From NCBI GenBank assembly GCA_036395755.1, contig DASWCZ010000049.1:1-39359 (forward strand): a stretch of DNA of 39,359 nt. The letters run 5' to 3'. A program made the translations under genes and the position numbers. Positions 15,562-24,794 of the stretch are shown one piece after another. The stretch is from Gp7-AA6 sp036395755 (GTDB lineage: Bacteria; Acidobacteriota; Thermoanaerobaculia; UBA5066; Gp7-AA6). Positions within the stretch are counted from its first letter, which is position 1; each line of letters starts with the position of its first letter. The notes below the pieces were generated by a model that was not told the origin of the DNA, searched no databases, and saw only the letters and a program-made list of their open reading frames with translations.

Positions 15562-16371
15562 TCTCGGCGTCTTCTTCGGCGCCCACGCGGGAGGGCGCTT
15601 CTCCAGGAACGCGCTCAGGCCTTCCTTCGCCTCGGAAGACGCGCGGCGCTCGGCGATCGTCCGCACGGTGATCGGCATCGCCTCGTCGGGGCTCTTGCCG
15701 GTCACCTCGTCGATCAGGCGCTTCGCGACTCCGACGGCTTCCGGCGCCGAGGTCAAGAGCGCCGCGATCAATCGTTCGCACGCCACTCCGAGATCCGCCG
15801 TGGGAACGACCTCGTGCACGAGACCGATCCGCCGCGCTTCAACGGCACCGAACCTCTCCCCGGTCAGAAAATAGCGGCGCGCGTTGCGGGGACCGATCGC
15901 GCGCAGGACGTACGGGGAGATCACCGACGGCAGGATTCCGAGCTTCACTTCGGCGAGCGAGAACACGGCGTCCTCGGCGGCGATCGCGATGTCCGCGGCG
16001 GCCACGAGCCCGACGCCGCCTCCAATCGCCGCGCCCTGCACCAACGCAATCACCGGCTTGCCGCACTGGTCGATCGCACGGAGCATCCGCGCCATCTTTT
16101 CCGCGTCCGCCTCGTTTTCCGCCTTCGACCAGCTCCCCGCGCGCCGCATCCACTCGATGTCCGCGCCCGCGCAGAAGACTGTTCCCTCTCCCTCGAGCAC
16201 GACGGCGCGCGTCTCCCGATCGTCTCCGAACGACAGGAACGCTCGCGTCACCGACTCGACCAGGATCTCGTCGAAGGCGTTGCGGACGTCGGGGCGAGCG
16301 AGCGTGACGCGGGCGAGCGGCGCGTCGCGGACGACGCGAAGGCGCGAGAAAGCCGCCTCCGATTCGCTCAT
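15559..16371 (-). CDS. Enoyl-CoA hydratase/isomerase family, probable methylglutaconyl-CoA hydratase
   Basis: The 270-residue crotonase-fold enzyme probably hydrates 3-methylglutaconyl-CoA to HMG-CoA between the MCC and lyase steps of leucine degradation. Oxyanion-hole segments are FCAGADIEWM and GAAIGGGVGLVAAADIAIA; a catalytic Glu is in SLAEVKLGILPSVISPYV, a phrase typical of LiuC-type hydratases, followed by ARRYFLTGERF. ATG at 16371 overlaps the stop of the LEA14-like gene as ATGA. The MCC beta gene lies just upstream in the same run. Substrate is inferred from this context and the signature, not proven. Confidence 0.88.
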   Translation of the reverse strand: MSESEAAFSRLRVVRDAPLARVTLARPDVRNAFDEILVESVTRAFLSFGDDRETRAVVLEGEGTVFCAGADIEWMRRAGSWSKAENEADAEKMARMLRAIDQCGKPVIALVQGAAIGGGVGLVAAADIAIAAEDAVFSLAEVKLGILPSVISPYVLRAIGPRNARRYFLTGERFGAVEARRIGLVHEVVPTADLGVACERLIAALLTSAPEAVGVAKRLIDEVTGKSPDEAMPITVRTIAERRASSEAKEGLSAFLEKRPPAWAPKKTPR

Positions 16372-17135
16372 CGGGACAGCGAAAGCCGGCCGGAAAGATC
16401 GAGCGGAATCGAGACGTCGCCGCGCGGGAGCCGGACCACCAGCGTGCCCGAGAGCCGGGCCGAGAGGCTTCCTCCCGAGAGGATGCCCTCGCCGGCGGCG
16501 CCGAGGAGCTCGCCGTGATCGACGTCGATCGGCAGCAGGAGCGAGCTCTCCTGCCGCGGGCGCAGCAGCATTCCGCGGGTGCGGCCGGTTCCGACGACCC
16601 GGCCGTTCGAAGTGAGCCGGTACCGTGTCGAAGCAATCGTCAGAGGGAACGCAAACGGGTTCCGGACGGCGACGACCGCGCGCGCCTGACTCTCGAAGAG
16701 CGACATCTCGGTGACCTCGACGGTCTCGAGGCGCAGGAAGCGGCGCGCCGTCTCGCGCTCGCCTTCGACGCCGACGTCGTCCCAACGGGCGGTGCCGGAC
16801 CACTCGATCGGCGCGCCTCCCGCGATCTGCCCGCTCAACCGGTAATCGAACGTGCCGGGCCGGAAGCGATTCGCCCAGTCCTGCGGCACGTTCGAGTAGC
16901 GCAGTGTCACGGGCAGGCGCAGCCGGTCGCCGGCTGCTTCGGCGCGTCCGGATATCGGGATCTCGGCCGTCGAGCCGTTCACCGACACCCGCCCGGAAAA
17001 GGAGCCGCCACGGTTTCCTTGCGAGGGGCCGACGAGTGTCGCGGAGAACGTCTCCGCCGGCCCAGGGCGGATGTCGATCTGGACCGGCCGAGCGAGCACG
17101 GTGAGAAGGAGCGGGACCAGGAAGGAGTGGATCAT
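16368..17135 (-). CDS. Exported LEA14-like (WHy-domain) protein
   Basis: The 255-residue product begins with a signal peptide (MIHSFLVPLLLTVLARP) and ends with a segment that looks like a LEA14/WHy beta domain: VEVTEMSLFESQARAVVAVR, then NPFAFPLTIASTRYRLTSNG and SLLLPIDVD. The middle (about 30-130) is beta-rich without a known domain. WHy proteins are linked to desiccation or stress in plants and are found in some bacteria with no clear role. ATG at 17135 lacks a good ribosome binding site; GTG at 17159 in the same frame is an alternative with a more basic n-region. It sits between MCC beta and the hydratase, joined to the latter by ATGA. Confidence 0.7.
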   Translation of the reverse strand: MIHSFLVPLLLTVLARPVQIDIRPGPAETFSATLVGPSQGNRGGSFSGRVSVNGSTAEIPISGRAEAAGDRLRLPVTLRYSNVPQDWANRFRPGTFDYRLSGQIAGGAPIEWSGTARWDDVGVEGERETARRFLRLETVEVTEMSLFESQARAVVAVRNPFAFPLTIASTRYRLTSNGRVVGTGRTRGMLLRPRQESSLLLPIDVDHGELLGAAGEGILSGGSLSARLSGTLVVRLPRGDVSIPLDLSGRLSLSR

Positions 17136-17178
17136 CGCGAGGGGAGAACGCCGGTTCACCGCGGTCAATTCCGATCCG

Positions 17179-18782
<1,604 letters not shown>

Positions 18783-18786
<4 letters not shown>

Positions 18787-19190
18787 CCGCCGACCCGCTC
18801 CGCGACTTCTTTCCGGATGAAGTCCACCAGGGTCTGCGTGGATGTTCCCGGCAGGAAGATCTCGCGGATGCCGAGAGCCTTCAGCGGCGCGATGTCCTTG
18901 TCGGGGATGATGCCGCCGGCGAGCACGATGATATCGGCGCCCCCCTTCTCCTTCAAGAGCCCGATGATTTCCGGAAACAGAACGTTGTGGGCGCCCGAGA
19001 GGATCGAGAGCCCGACGACGTCGACGTCTTCCTGGATGGCGGCCGCGGCGATCTGCTCGGGCGTCTGGCGCAGGCCGGAGTAGATGACCTCCATGCCGGA
19101 GTCGCGCAGCGCCCGCGCGATGACCTTGGCGCCGCGGTCGTGCCCGTCGAGGCCGGGCTTGGCGATGAGCACCCGGATCGGCCGCTCCAT
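18783..19190 (-). CDS. B12-binding subunit of methylmalonyl-CoA mutase type
   Basis: This 135-residue protein is a stand-alone cobalamin-binding domain. It carries the DXHXXG motif in KPGLDGHDRGAKV, then GLSILSGAH and VLAGGIIPDKD, matching the C-terminal domain of methylmalonyl-CoA mutase. In split mutases it pairs with a separate catalytic subunit, which is not in this window; it could also serve another mutase (for example isobutyryl-CoA or ethylmalonyl-CoA types). ATG at 19190 sits ahead of the MCC beta gene, joined by GTGA, placing branched-chain and propionate-related catabolism in one unit. Confidence 0.88.
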
Positions 19191-19238
19191 GGTCGCGCGC
19201 GAGTGTACCCGATCGAGATGCCGCGGACCCGAAAACCG

Positions 19239-19562
19239 CTAGCGCACGATGCCCCCGGTCTCGGCGAGCTGGCGGCCGAGCTTCTCCTCGACGGAAGTCA
19301 CGTTGCGGACGAGCTTGTCGTTCTCGCCTTCTTCGTCCTCAATGCGGACGGTCGTCATCACGTGCCGCGAGCCCTGCCGCGCCTTCGCGTGGCACTGCCT
19401 CACGACCTGCATCACCTCTTCCCAGTCCCCTTCGAGGCAGGTGCCGCACGGGGTGAACTTGTACCGGACGCCAGACCGGTCCACGACGTCCAAGACCTCC
19501 GCGATTGCGGTCGACAGGTGCTCGCCGCGGCCGAGCGGCACGATCGAGATTTCCGCCAGCAT
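19239..19562 (-). CDS. MTH1187-family thiamine-binding-type protein
   Basis: The 107-residue product matches the MTH1187/YkoF small ferredoxin-like fold: MLAEISIVPLG at the start, YKFTPCGTCLEGDWEEVMQVV in the middle and a charged helix at the end. Family members bind thiamine or a related ligand; the physiological role is not established. I chose ATG at 19562, preceded by the strong GGGAGG site at 19569-19574; reading further upstream crosses the rdgB 3' end. It lies between rdgB and the B12-subunit gene but is separated from both by about 35-50 bases. Confidence 0.85.
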   Translation of the reverse strand: MLAEISIVPLGRGEHLSTAIAEVLDVVDRSGVRYKFTPCGTCLEGDWEEVMQVVRQCHAKARQGSRHVMTTVRIEDEEGENDKLVRNVTSVEEKLGRQLAETGGIVR

Positions 19563-19596
19563 ACTGTTCCTCCCTTTCTTCTTCCTCTTTCCCGAA

Positions 19597-20166
19597 TTAG
19601 GGATCTGACCCCCGTCGGCGAAGAGACCCCAGCTTCTCCGCCATCGCCGCCCAAGCGAGCGCGCGGTGCGAGACCGCGTCTTTCTCGGACGGGGGCAATT
19701 CGGCAAACGTGCGATCCGAGCCTCGCGGAACGAAGATCGGGTCCCATCCGAACCCACCCGCGCCGCGAGGCGCCGGCGCGATCGCGCCCTCCGTGACGCC
19801 GCGCGCGGTCAGAATCTGCTCGCCGTCGAAGCACGCGATGACACAGACGGCGCGCGCGCGCCGGTCCGGAAACGGTTCCAGCATGCGGACGATGGCTTCG
19901 AGCCCCGCGCTTCTCTCGAGCCATTTCACGAGCGCGCCCGGAAAGCCACCCCAGGCGAGTATCTCGAGCCCCGAGTCCTCGACCAACACGGGGCGGCGCA
20001 GGTGCTCCCAGGCCATCCGTACCTTCTCCCGGGCCACGTCCTCGGGATCGAGCGCCTGCGGTTCGGAGAGATCGAGATCGAGCCGCTCGAGCCGGAATCC
20101 GAGCCGTTGCGCCTCTGTCACCTTTTCGGGACGACTGGTGACGAAGACGAAGCGAAGCTCGCTCAG
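19597..20166 (-). CDS. rdgB: XTP/dITP diphosphatase, HAM1/RdgB family (archaeal-like form)
   Basis: The enzyme removes non-canonical purine triphosphates (ITP, XTP). The 189-residue product has VFVTSRPEK, LVEDSGLEI, FPGALVKWL, GGFGWDPIFVP and SHRALAW, and is closest in style to the archaeal/eukaryotic form (the ALVKWLERSAGLEAIVRML region). The usual TSNxxK motif has Arg in place of Asn. No ATG, GTG or TTG exists for more than 30 codons before the first motif; CTG at 20166 overlaps the cyclase stop as CTGA and is the likely start. The last residues (GSDP) are encoded by a GGGTCAGATCCC tag, suggesting a repeat-shaped 3' end. Confidence 0.85.
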   Translation of the reverse strand: MSELRFVFVTSRPEKVTEAQRLGFRLERLDLDLSEPQALDPEDVAREKVRMAWEHLRRPVLVEDSGLEILAWGGFPGALVKWLERSAGLEAIVRMLEPFPDRRARAVCVIACFDGEQILTARGVTEGAIAPAPRGAGGFGWDPIFVPRGSDRTFAELPPSEKDAVSHRALAWAAMAEKLGSLRRRGSDP

Positions 20167-21821
20167 CGGGCGGACTGCTTTTGCGCTGCCGGTTCGAGCT
20201 CCTGCGTCTCGAGCGTCCCCAGGAGCTTGTAGAGCGGAATCTGCGTCGAGACTCCCTTCAAGGCGAAGAAGCCGAGCTGCGCGACGCGGTAGATCTCCTT
20301 GATCGCGTCGTAGGTCAGCGGCCCGACGACGATGTCGCCGGGCATCGCGACGAACTCCTCCATCCGTGCCGCGACGTTGACGGCATTCCCGACGACCGTG
20401 TACTCGACGCGCCGCTCCGACCCGATCTCGCCGACGATCGTCTCCCCGGTGTTCAGCGCCATGCGGACCTCGAGCGGAAAGCTTCCCTGCTCGACACGTT
20501 CCTGGTTCCAGGCGGCGACCTCCTCGCGCAGCTTCAACGCTGCGGCCGCTGCCCGCGCGGGATGGTCCGGCTGATCGATCGGCGCTCCGAAGAACGCCAG
20601 CACCGCGTCGCCCACGAACTTGTCGATCGTGCCGTCCTGCGAAAAGATCGCGTCGGACGCGAGCGTGAAGAAGCGGTTCAGGATGCCGGCGAGCTCCGCC
20701 GCCTCCATCTTTTCCGACCAGGAAGTGAATCCGACGAGGTCCGCGAAGAGGATCGTCACGGTCTTCGTCCGGACTTCTTTGAACGAGCCGGTCGCCTGCA
20801 CGTCGGCGATGATCTCGTCGACCACCTGCGGCGAGTGATACCGCTCGAGGCGCCCCCGGATGCGCTTCTCCTCCGCCACCCGGTCGTGGAGTCGCGCGCG
20901 CTCGATCGCGACGGCCGCGAAATTCGCCAGCGCGGTCAGGAGGTCGAGGTCGCGCTCCGTGAAGGTGCCCACGTGCAGAGGCGAATCCACGTGGATGACT
21001 CCGATGACCGAGTCGCGGTTCCAGAGCGGCGCGCACATGGCGGAGCGGATCTGCTGGATCCGGATCGATTGTCCCGCCTCGAAACGCTCGTCCCGCTGCG
21101 CATCGGAGGTCAGCACCGCGACCTTGTCGCGCACGACCATGTCGACGATCGTGCGGGAGTACGGCAGTGTACCGTCGGTCGTCATCCGCTGGCCCGATTT
21201 GAAGCGGTTGATTCGGAGCCGGAGATCCCCCTGCTCCTCGAGGAGAAGAAATCCGCGGTCGATCGGGAGGTACTCGAAGATCAGGTCCATGACCTTGTCG
21301 AGCACCGTCTCCAGGTCATCCAGTGAGATGAGCGTCTTCGCGACCTGCACGAGGATCTCGAAGACCTTGTTCTTGTAAGCGACGTCCAGGACGACGCGCT
21401 TTCTGCCGGCGGTGGAGTCGCTGGATACCGGCGCCGGGCCCTTCTCCAGGCCGAAGTCTTTGTTGAATTCCGCGATCGGGCGGATGCACGTCGAGGTCGA
21501 GTCCATCATCCGCTGTGCCGGCGCCTCTTCCTCGACCGGTTCCTCGCGGAACTGAAGCGTGAACGTGCCGATGACCGCGCGGTCGCCGCTCCCGACCGGG
21601 GCGTTCGGCACGTGGCGGTCGTTGACCCGGATGCCGTTGGTCGAGTGGTTGTCGCAAAGGACCCACTCGCCGTTCTCGTGCCTCAGATAGGCGTGGCGCC
21701 GCGAGACCGAAAAATCGTTCAGGACGATGTCGTTGTCGCTCGCGCGGCCGATCGAAGCCTGATCCCGCACGAGGGTGTAGATCTGCGAGCGGCCTTCCGC
21801 CTCGAACAATACCTGAAGCAT
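20163..21821 (-). CDS. Adenylate/guanylate cyclase with FHA and GAF domains
   Basis: This 552-residue soluble signalling enzyme has three domains. The FHA domain (about 15-90) contains SIGRASDNDIVL, SVSRRHAYL and NHSTNGI. A GAF domain (about 150-320) follows. The class III cyclase domain (about 350-530) has metal-binding Asp in ILFADLVGF and DKFVGDAVLAFFG and the TVVGNAVNVAARME motif with Asn and Arg. It makes cAMP or cGMP, with FHA sensing phosphothreonine and GAF a small ligand or redox state. No ribosome binding site precedes ATG at 21821; a TATAAT lies 13 bases upstream, so the mRNA may be nearly leaderless. Confidence 0.93.
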   Translation of the reverse strand: MLQVLFEAEGRSQIYTLVRDQASIGRASDNDIVLNDFSVSRRHAYLRHENGEWVLCDNHSTNGIRVNDRHVPNAPVGSGDRAVIGTFTLQFREEPVEEEAPAQRMMDSTSTCIRPIAEFNKDFGLEKGPAPVSSDSTAGRKRVVLDVAYKNKVFEILVQVAKTLISLDDLETVLDKVMDLIFEYLPIDRGFLLLEEQGDLRLRINRFKSGQRMTTDGTLPYSRTIVDMVVRDKVAVLTSDAQRDERFEAGQSIRIQQIRSAMCAPLWNRDSVIGVIHVDSPLHVGTFTERDLDLLTALANFAAVAIERARLHDRVAEEKRIRGRLERYHSPQVVDEIIADVQATGSFKEVRTKTVTILFADLVGFTSWSEKMEAAELAGILNRFFTLASDAIFSQDGTIDKFVGDAVLAFFGAPIDQPDHPARAAAAALKLREEVAAWNQERVEQGSFPLEVRMALNTGETIVGEIGSERRVEYTVVGNAVNVAARMEEFVAMPGDIVVGPLTYDAIKEIYRVAQLGFFALKGVSTQIPLYKLLGTLETQELEPAAQKQSAR

Positions 21822-21833
21822 GGTTATCTGAAA

Positions 21834-21839
21834 ATTATA
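21834..21839 (-). promoter_or_regulatory. Possible -10 element for the FHA-cyclase gene
   Basis: A consensus TATAAT on the minus strand ends 13 bases before the cyclase ATG. A start of transcription about 7 bases downstream would leave a leader of only about 6 bases. No clear -35 box is seen in the GC-rich upstream sequence, which also carries a GGTCAGGTCCCC tag. Confidence 0.4.
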
Positions 21840-21862
21840 GACCCCGACCCGGGGACCTGACC

Positions 21863-22888
21863 TCAGCTCCGCAAGTTAAACAGGATACGAACGGTCTTGC
21901 GCGAGGGAATCGCACCATCCGGGCCGCGCGCCGGACGGTACCTCCACTGCCGAACCGCCTCGGCTGCCGCCTCCGACAGGCCGAACGGCAATCCGCGGGT
22001 CACCTGGACGTCGCTCACGTTGCCCGTCTCATCGATCCCGATTTCCAGCACGACGCTTCCCTCGACCCGCGCGCGGACCGCCGCATCGGGATATTCCGGA
22101 TCCACTTTGGACACGAGCACCGCCGGCTCGACCGAGCCTCCAGTGACCGGCGCGCGGGGCGGCGCCGGCGGCCGCTCGCCGGCCGCTGCATTCGTCTCGG
22201 GAGCGGGGAGCGGGGCCGAGATCGCCGTCGGTTCGGGCGTGGGCAGATCGAGAGTCGAAAGACGCCGGAGCGAGGCCGCCCTGTCCGGAACGATGTCCGG
22301 GCTCTTCGGATCCGGCGGAACGAGGTCGACGTCCGTGGACGCGACGAAGGCGACGCCGTTCGCCTTGTCCTGGAAGGCGAAGTACGCGTGATCGACCGCG
22401 TGAATCTGGATTCCGGTCCCCTTCGGGAGGGTCCCCGCACGCGGGGCGAAAGGAAACGGAGCGAGGAGGACGGGAGTCTCGTCCGCGACGACGCCGTACA
22501 CCGCCGGGAACGAGAGGATTTTCTTCGCTCTCTCTTCGCGGGCCTCGCGCTCTTCTTCGCGTTCGATCTCGTCGGAGCGGACGTAGCCGGTTGCGTTGCC
22601 GGCCTTGACCTCGGCCCAGGCACCGCGATCCGCGATCACCGTGACTTTGTCCCCGCGTTTCAGGTCTGCGACCGATTCGGCGCGTGAGCCGGGCTCGCGT
22701 TTCAACGGCGCCGCCGGCACCGTGACGAGCGCCCGCGCCTTCTCCGCGGGCTGCCGGGAGGCGCGAACGTCCCGACCCGAGACCAGGATCACGGCGACGA
22801 GCGCGACGGTCCCGAGGACGACGAAGAGCGCCCGCCGCCAGGCGCGAAAGATCGCCTCCCGGCCGGACGCGGTCTCGGGATCGCTCAT
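21863..22888 (-). CDS. Membrane protein with SH3-like and TonB C-terminal domains
   Basis: The 341-residue product has a cytoplasmic N-terminus, one membrane segment (about 20-40, LFVVLGTVALVAVILV), a bacterial SH3-like domain (about 50-110; KRGDKVTVIADRGAWAEV), a Glu/Arg-rich and Pro-rich linker, and a TonB-type C-terminal domain (about 255-341) with VDPEYPDAAVRARVEGSVVL and AVRQWRYRPA. Lone TonB-domain proteins of this type probably contact outer-membrane or peptidoglycan partners rather than act as the full TonB motor. ATG at 22888 overlaps the carbamoyltransferase stop as ATGA, so it is the last gene of the arginine operon, though no functional link to arginine is evident. Confidence 0.82.
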   Translation of the reverse strand: MSDPETASGREAIFRAWRRALFVVLGTVALVAVILVSGRDVRASRQPAEKARALVTVPAAPLKREPGSRAESVADLKRGDKVTVIADRGAWAEVKAGNATGYVRSDEIEREEEREAREERAKKILSFPAVYGVVADETPVLLAPFPFAPRAGTLPKGTGIQIHAVDHAYFAFQDKANGVAFVASTDVDLVPPDPKSPDIVPDRAASLRRLSTLDLPTPEPTAISAPLPAPETNAAAGERPPAPPRAPVTGGSVEPAVLVSKVDPEYPDAAVRARVEGSVVLEIGIDETGNVSDVQVTRGLPFGLSEAAAEAVRQWRYRPARGPDGAIPSRKTVRILFNLRS

Positions 22889-23826
22889 CCGCCGTCCCCG
22901 AGCAAAGCGACGAGAAGCGCCTTCTGTGCGTGGAGGCGGTTCTCCGCCTGGTCGAAGACCGCGGAGGCGGGGGAGTCGATCACGTCCGCCTCGACCTCCT
23001 CGCCGCGATGGGCCGGAAGACAGTGCAGGAAGATGGCGTCGGGCTCTGCCATTCCGAGAACCCGGCGGGTGACCCGATAGGGCTCGAACGTCTTCGCCCG
23101 CTCGGCCGCCTCCCCTTCCTGACCCATCGAGGCCCACACGTCCGTGTAGACGGCTTGCGCGCCGGCGATCCCTTCTTCGATCGACGTCGTGACGAGGATC
23201 GAGCCGCCCGTCTGCCGGGCAGCGGCATACGCCCAGTCGACGACCCGAGGCTCCGGCGCGTACCCGGGGGGCGTGACGACCGAGATGCGCGCGCCGAGCT
23301 TTGCTCCGGTCAAGAGGAGGCTGTGCGCGACGTTGTTCCCGTCCCCGACGTAACAGAGACCGAACCCGCGCGCGGTCCCGAACCGCTCGCGAACCGTGAG
23401 GAAATCGGCGAGCGCCTGGCACGGGTGGAGCAGATCCGACAGTCCATTGATCACCGGGATCGACGCGAACTTCGCAAGGTCCTCGACGGTCGCATGGGCG
23501 TACGTCCGCGCCATGATCCCGTCGACGTATCGCGAGAGCACCCGAGCGGTGTCGGAGATTGGCTCGCCGCGGCCGAGCTGAAGGTCGCGCGACGAGAGAA
23601 ACATGCCGAGACCGCCGAGTTGGAACATCCCGGCCTCGAACGAGACCCTCGTGCGCGTGGAGGACTTCTCGAAGATCATTGCGAGCCCGCGGCCGGAAAG
23701 CGCGGTCCTCCAGTCGTCCGGCCGATCCTTGATGCGTGCCGCGAGATCGAGGAGCTTCTCTATCTCCGTCGGGGTCCAGTCGTTCTCGTTGACGTAGTCG
23801 CGCTTCGGAACCTGAGAGGTCTTCAT
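22885..23826 (-). CDS. argF: Ornithine carbamoyltransferase
   Basis: The enzyme interconverts citrulline plus phosphate and ornithine plus carbamoyl phosphate. The 313-residue product carries the carbamoyl phosphate motif EKSSTRTRVSFE, DLLHPCQALADFL and the ornithine-binding HCLPAHRGEEV. Gene order (deiminase, carbamate kinase, this gene) argues for the catabolic role, which would make it arcB, but HPCQ and the length resemble anabolic ArgF of Bacillus type. The direction is therefore set by context, not by clear sequence signs. ATG at 23826 overlaps the carbamate kinase stop as ATGA. Regulation is probably through the arcA promoter. Confidence 0.92.
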   Translation of the reverse strand: MKTSQVPKRDYVNENDWTPTEIEKLLDLAARIKDRPDDWRTALSGRGLAMIFEKSSTRTRVSFEAGMFQLGGLGMFLSSRDLQLGRGEPISDTARVLSRYVDGIMARTYAHATVEDLAKFASIPVINGLSDLLHPCQALADFLTVRERFGTARGFGLCYVGDGNNVAHSLLLTGAKLGARISVVTPPGYAPEPRVVDWAYAAARQTGGSILVTTSIEEGIAGAQAVYTDVWASMGQEGEAAERAKTFEPYRVTRRVLGMAEPDAIFLHCLPAHRGEEVEADVIDSPASAVFDQAENRLHAQKALLVALLGDGG

Positions 23827-24794
23827 TCCGTCCTCCAGATCACGGTGCCCGCCTCGCCGTCGAGCCCGGCGGAGAGGCACTCCGCCCGCGTGATGAGCAC
23901 CTCGCGGCCGCCCGCTTCGACGAAGCGGATTGCCGCGTCGATCTTCGGCCCCATGCTCCCGGGCGGAAATTGCCCCTCCGCGAGCAGGGCTCGGGCGGTT
24001 GCTACGTCGAGGCGCGGGAGCGGCGTCTCTGTCGGTTTGCCGAAGTCGCGCGAGACCCTCTCGACGCCCGTCAGGATCACGAACACGTCCGCGGAGAGCG
24101 ACGCGGCCAGCATCGAGGCGGCGTAGTCCTTGTCGATGACCGCCTCCACTCCGCGCACCTCCCCTTCCTCCGGGACCACAACCGGAACGCCTCCGCCCCC
24201 TGCCGCGATCACGATATAGCCGCGGTTGACGAGCGACGCCACGACGTCGACGTTTCGCAGCGCGAGGGGCTTGGGAGAGGCGACGACCTTCCGCCATCCG
24301 CGACCGGCGTCTTCCACCATCGTCCAGCCCGTGGTCTTCTGAATCGCCTCCGCGCGCTCGCGCATGAAGAACGGCCCGATCGGCTTGGACGGCTGCAGGA
24401 ACGCCGGGTCGGCGGCGTCCACCTCGACCTGCGTTACCAGGGTGACCACGTGCTTGCGGAATCCGGCCGCTTTCAGCTCGTTGTCGAAAGCGAGCTCGAG
24501 GAGAAAACCCATCGAACCCTGCGTTTGGGCGACGCAGACGTCGAGCGATTGCGGCACGACACGCTCCGCGGCGAGCTCCGCCTGGAGGAGAAGGTTCCCA
24601 ACCTGCGGCCCGTTGCCGTGCACGACGATGAGCTCGTATCCGCGGTTCAGGACCGGCAGCAGCTGGCGGACGGCGGTCCGGGCCCGCTGGAGCTGCGTCG
24701 GCGCATCGCCCGGATCCTCCGGCGTCAGGAGCGCGTTGCCGCCGAACGCGACGACGGCGAGCGGCCGGACGAACGGGAAGAACGGCGTGGTCAC
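23823..24794 (-). CDS. arcC: Carbamate kinase
   Basis: Carbamate kinase makes ATP from carbamoyl phosphate and ADP in the arginine deiminase pathway. The 323-residue product has AFGGNALL, ELIVVHGNGPQVGNLL, the central AAGGGGVPVV and VIDKDYAASMLA motifs of the amino acid kinase fold, and EGQFPPGSMGPKIDAAIRFV near the end. I chose GTG at 24794, which overlaps the arcA stop as GTGA; an ATG 11 codons upstream would extend the protein into arcA without added homology. Length and motifs are typical. Confidence 0.95.
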   Translation of the reverse strand: MTTPFFPFVRPLAVVAFGGNALLTPEDPGDAPTQLQRARTAVRQLLPVLNRGYELIVVHGNGPQVGNLLLQAELAAERVVPQSLDVCVAQTQGSMGFLLELAFDNELKAAGFRKHVVTLVTQVEVDAADPAFLQPSKPIGPFFMRERAEAIQKTTGWTMVEDAGRGWRKVVASPKPLALRNVDVVASLVNRGYIVIAAGGGGVPVVVPEEGEVRGVEAVIDKDYAASMLAASLSADVFVILTGVERVSRDFGKPTETPLPRLDVATARALLAEGQFPPGSMGPKIDAAIRFVEAGGREVLITRAECLSAGLDGEAGTVIWRTE

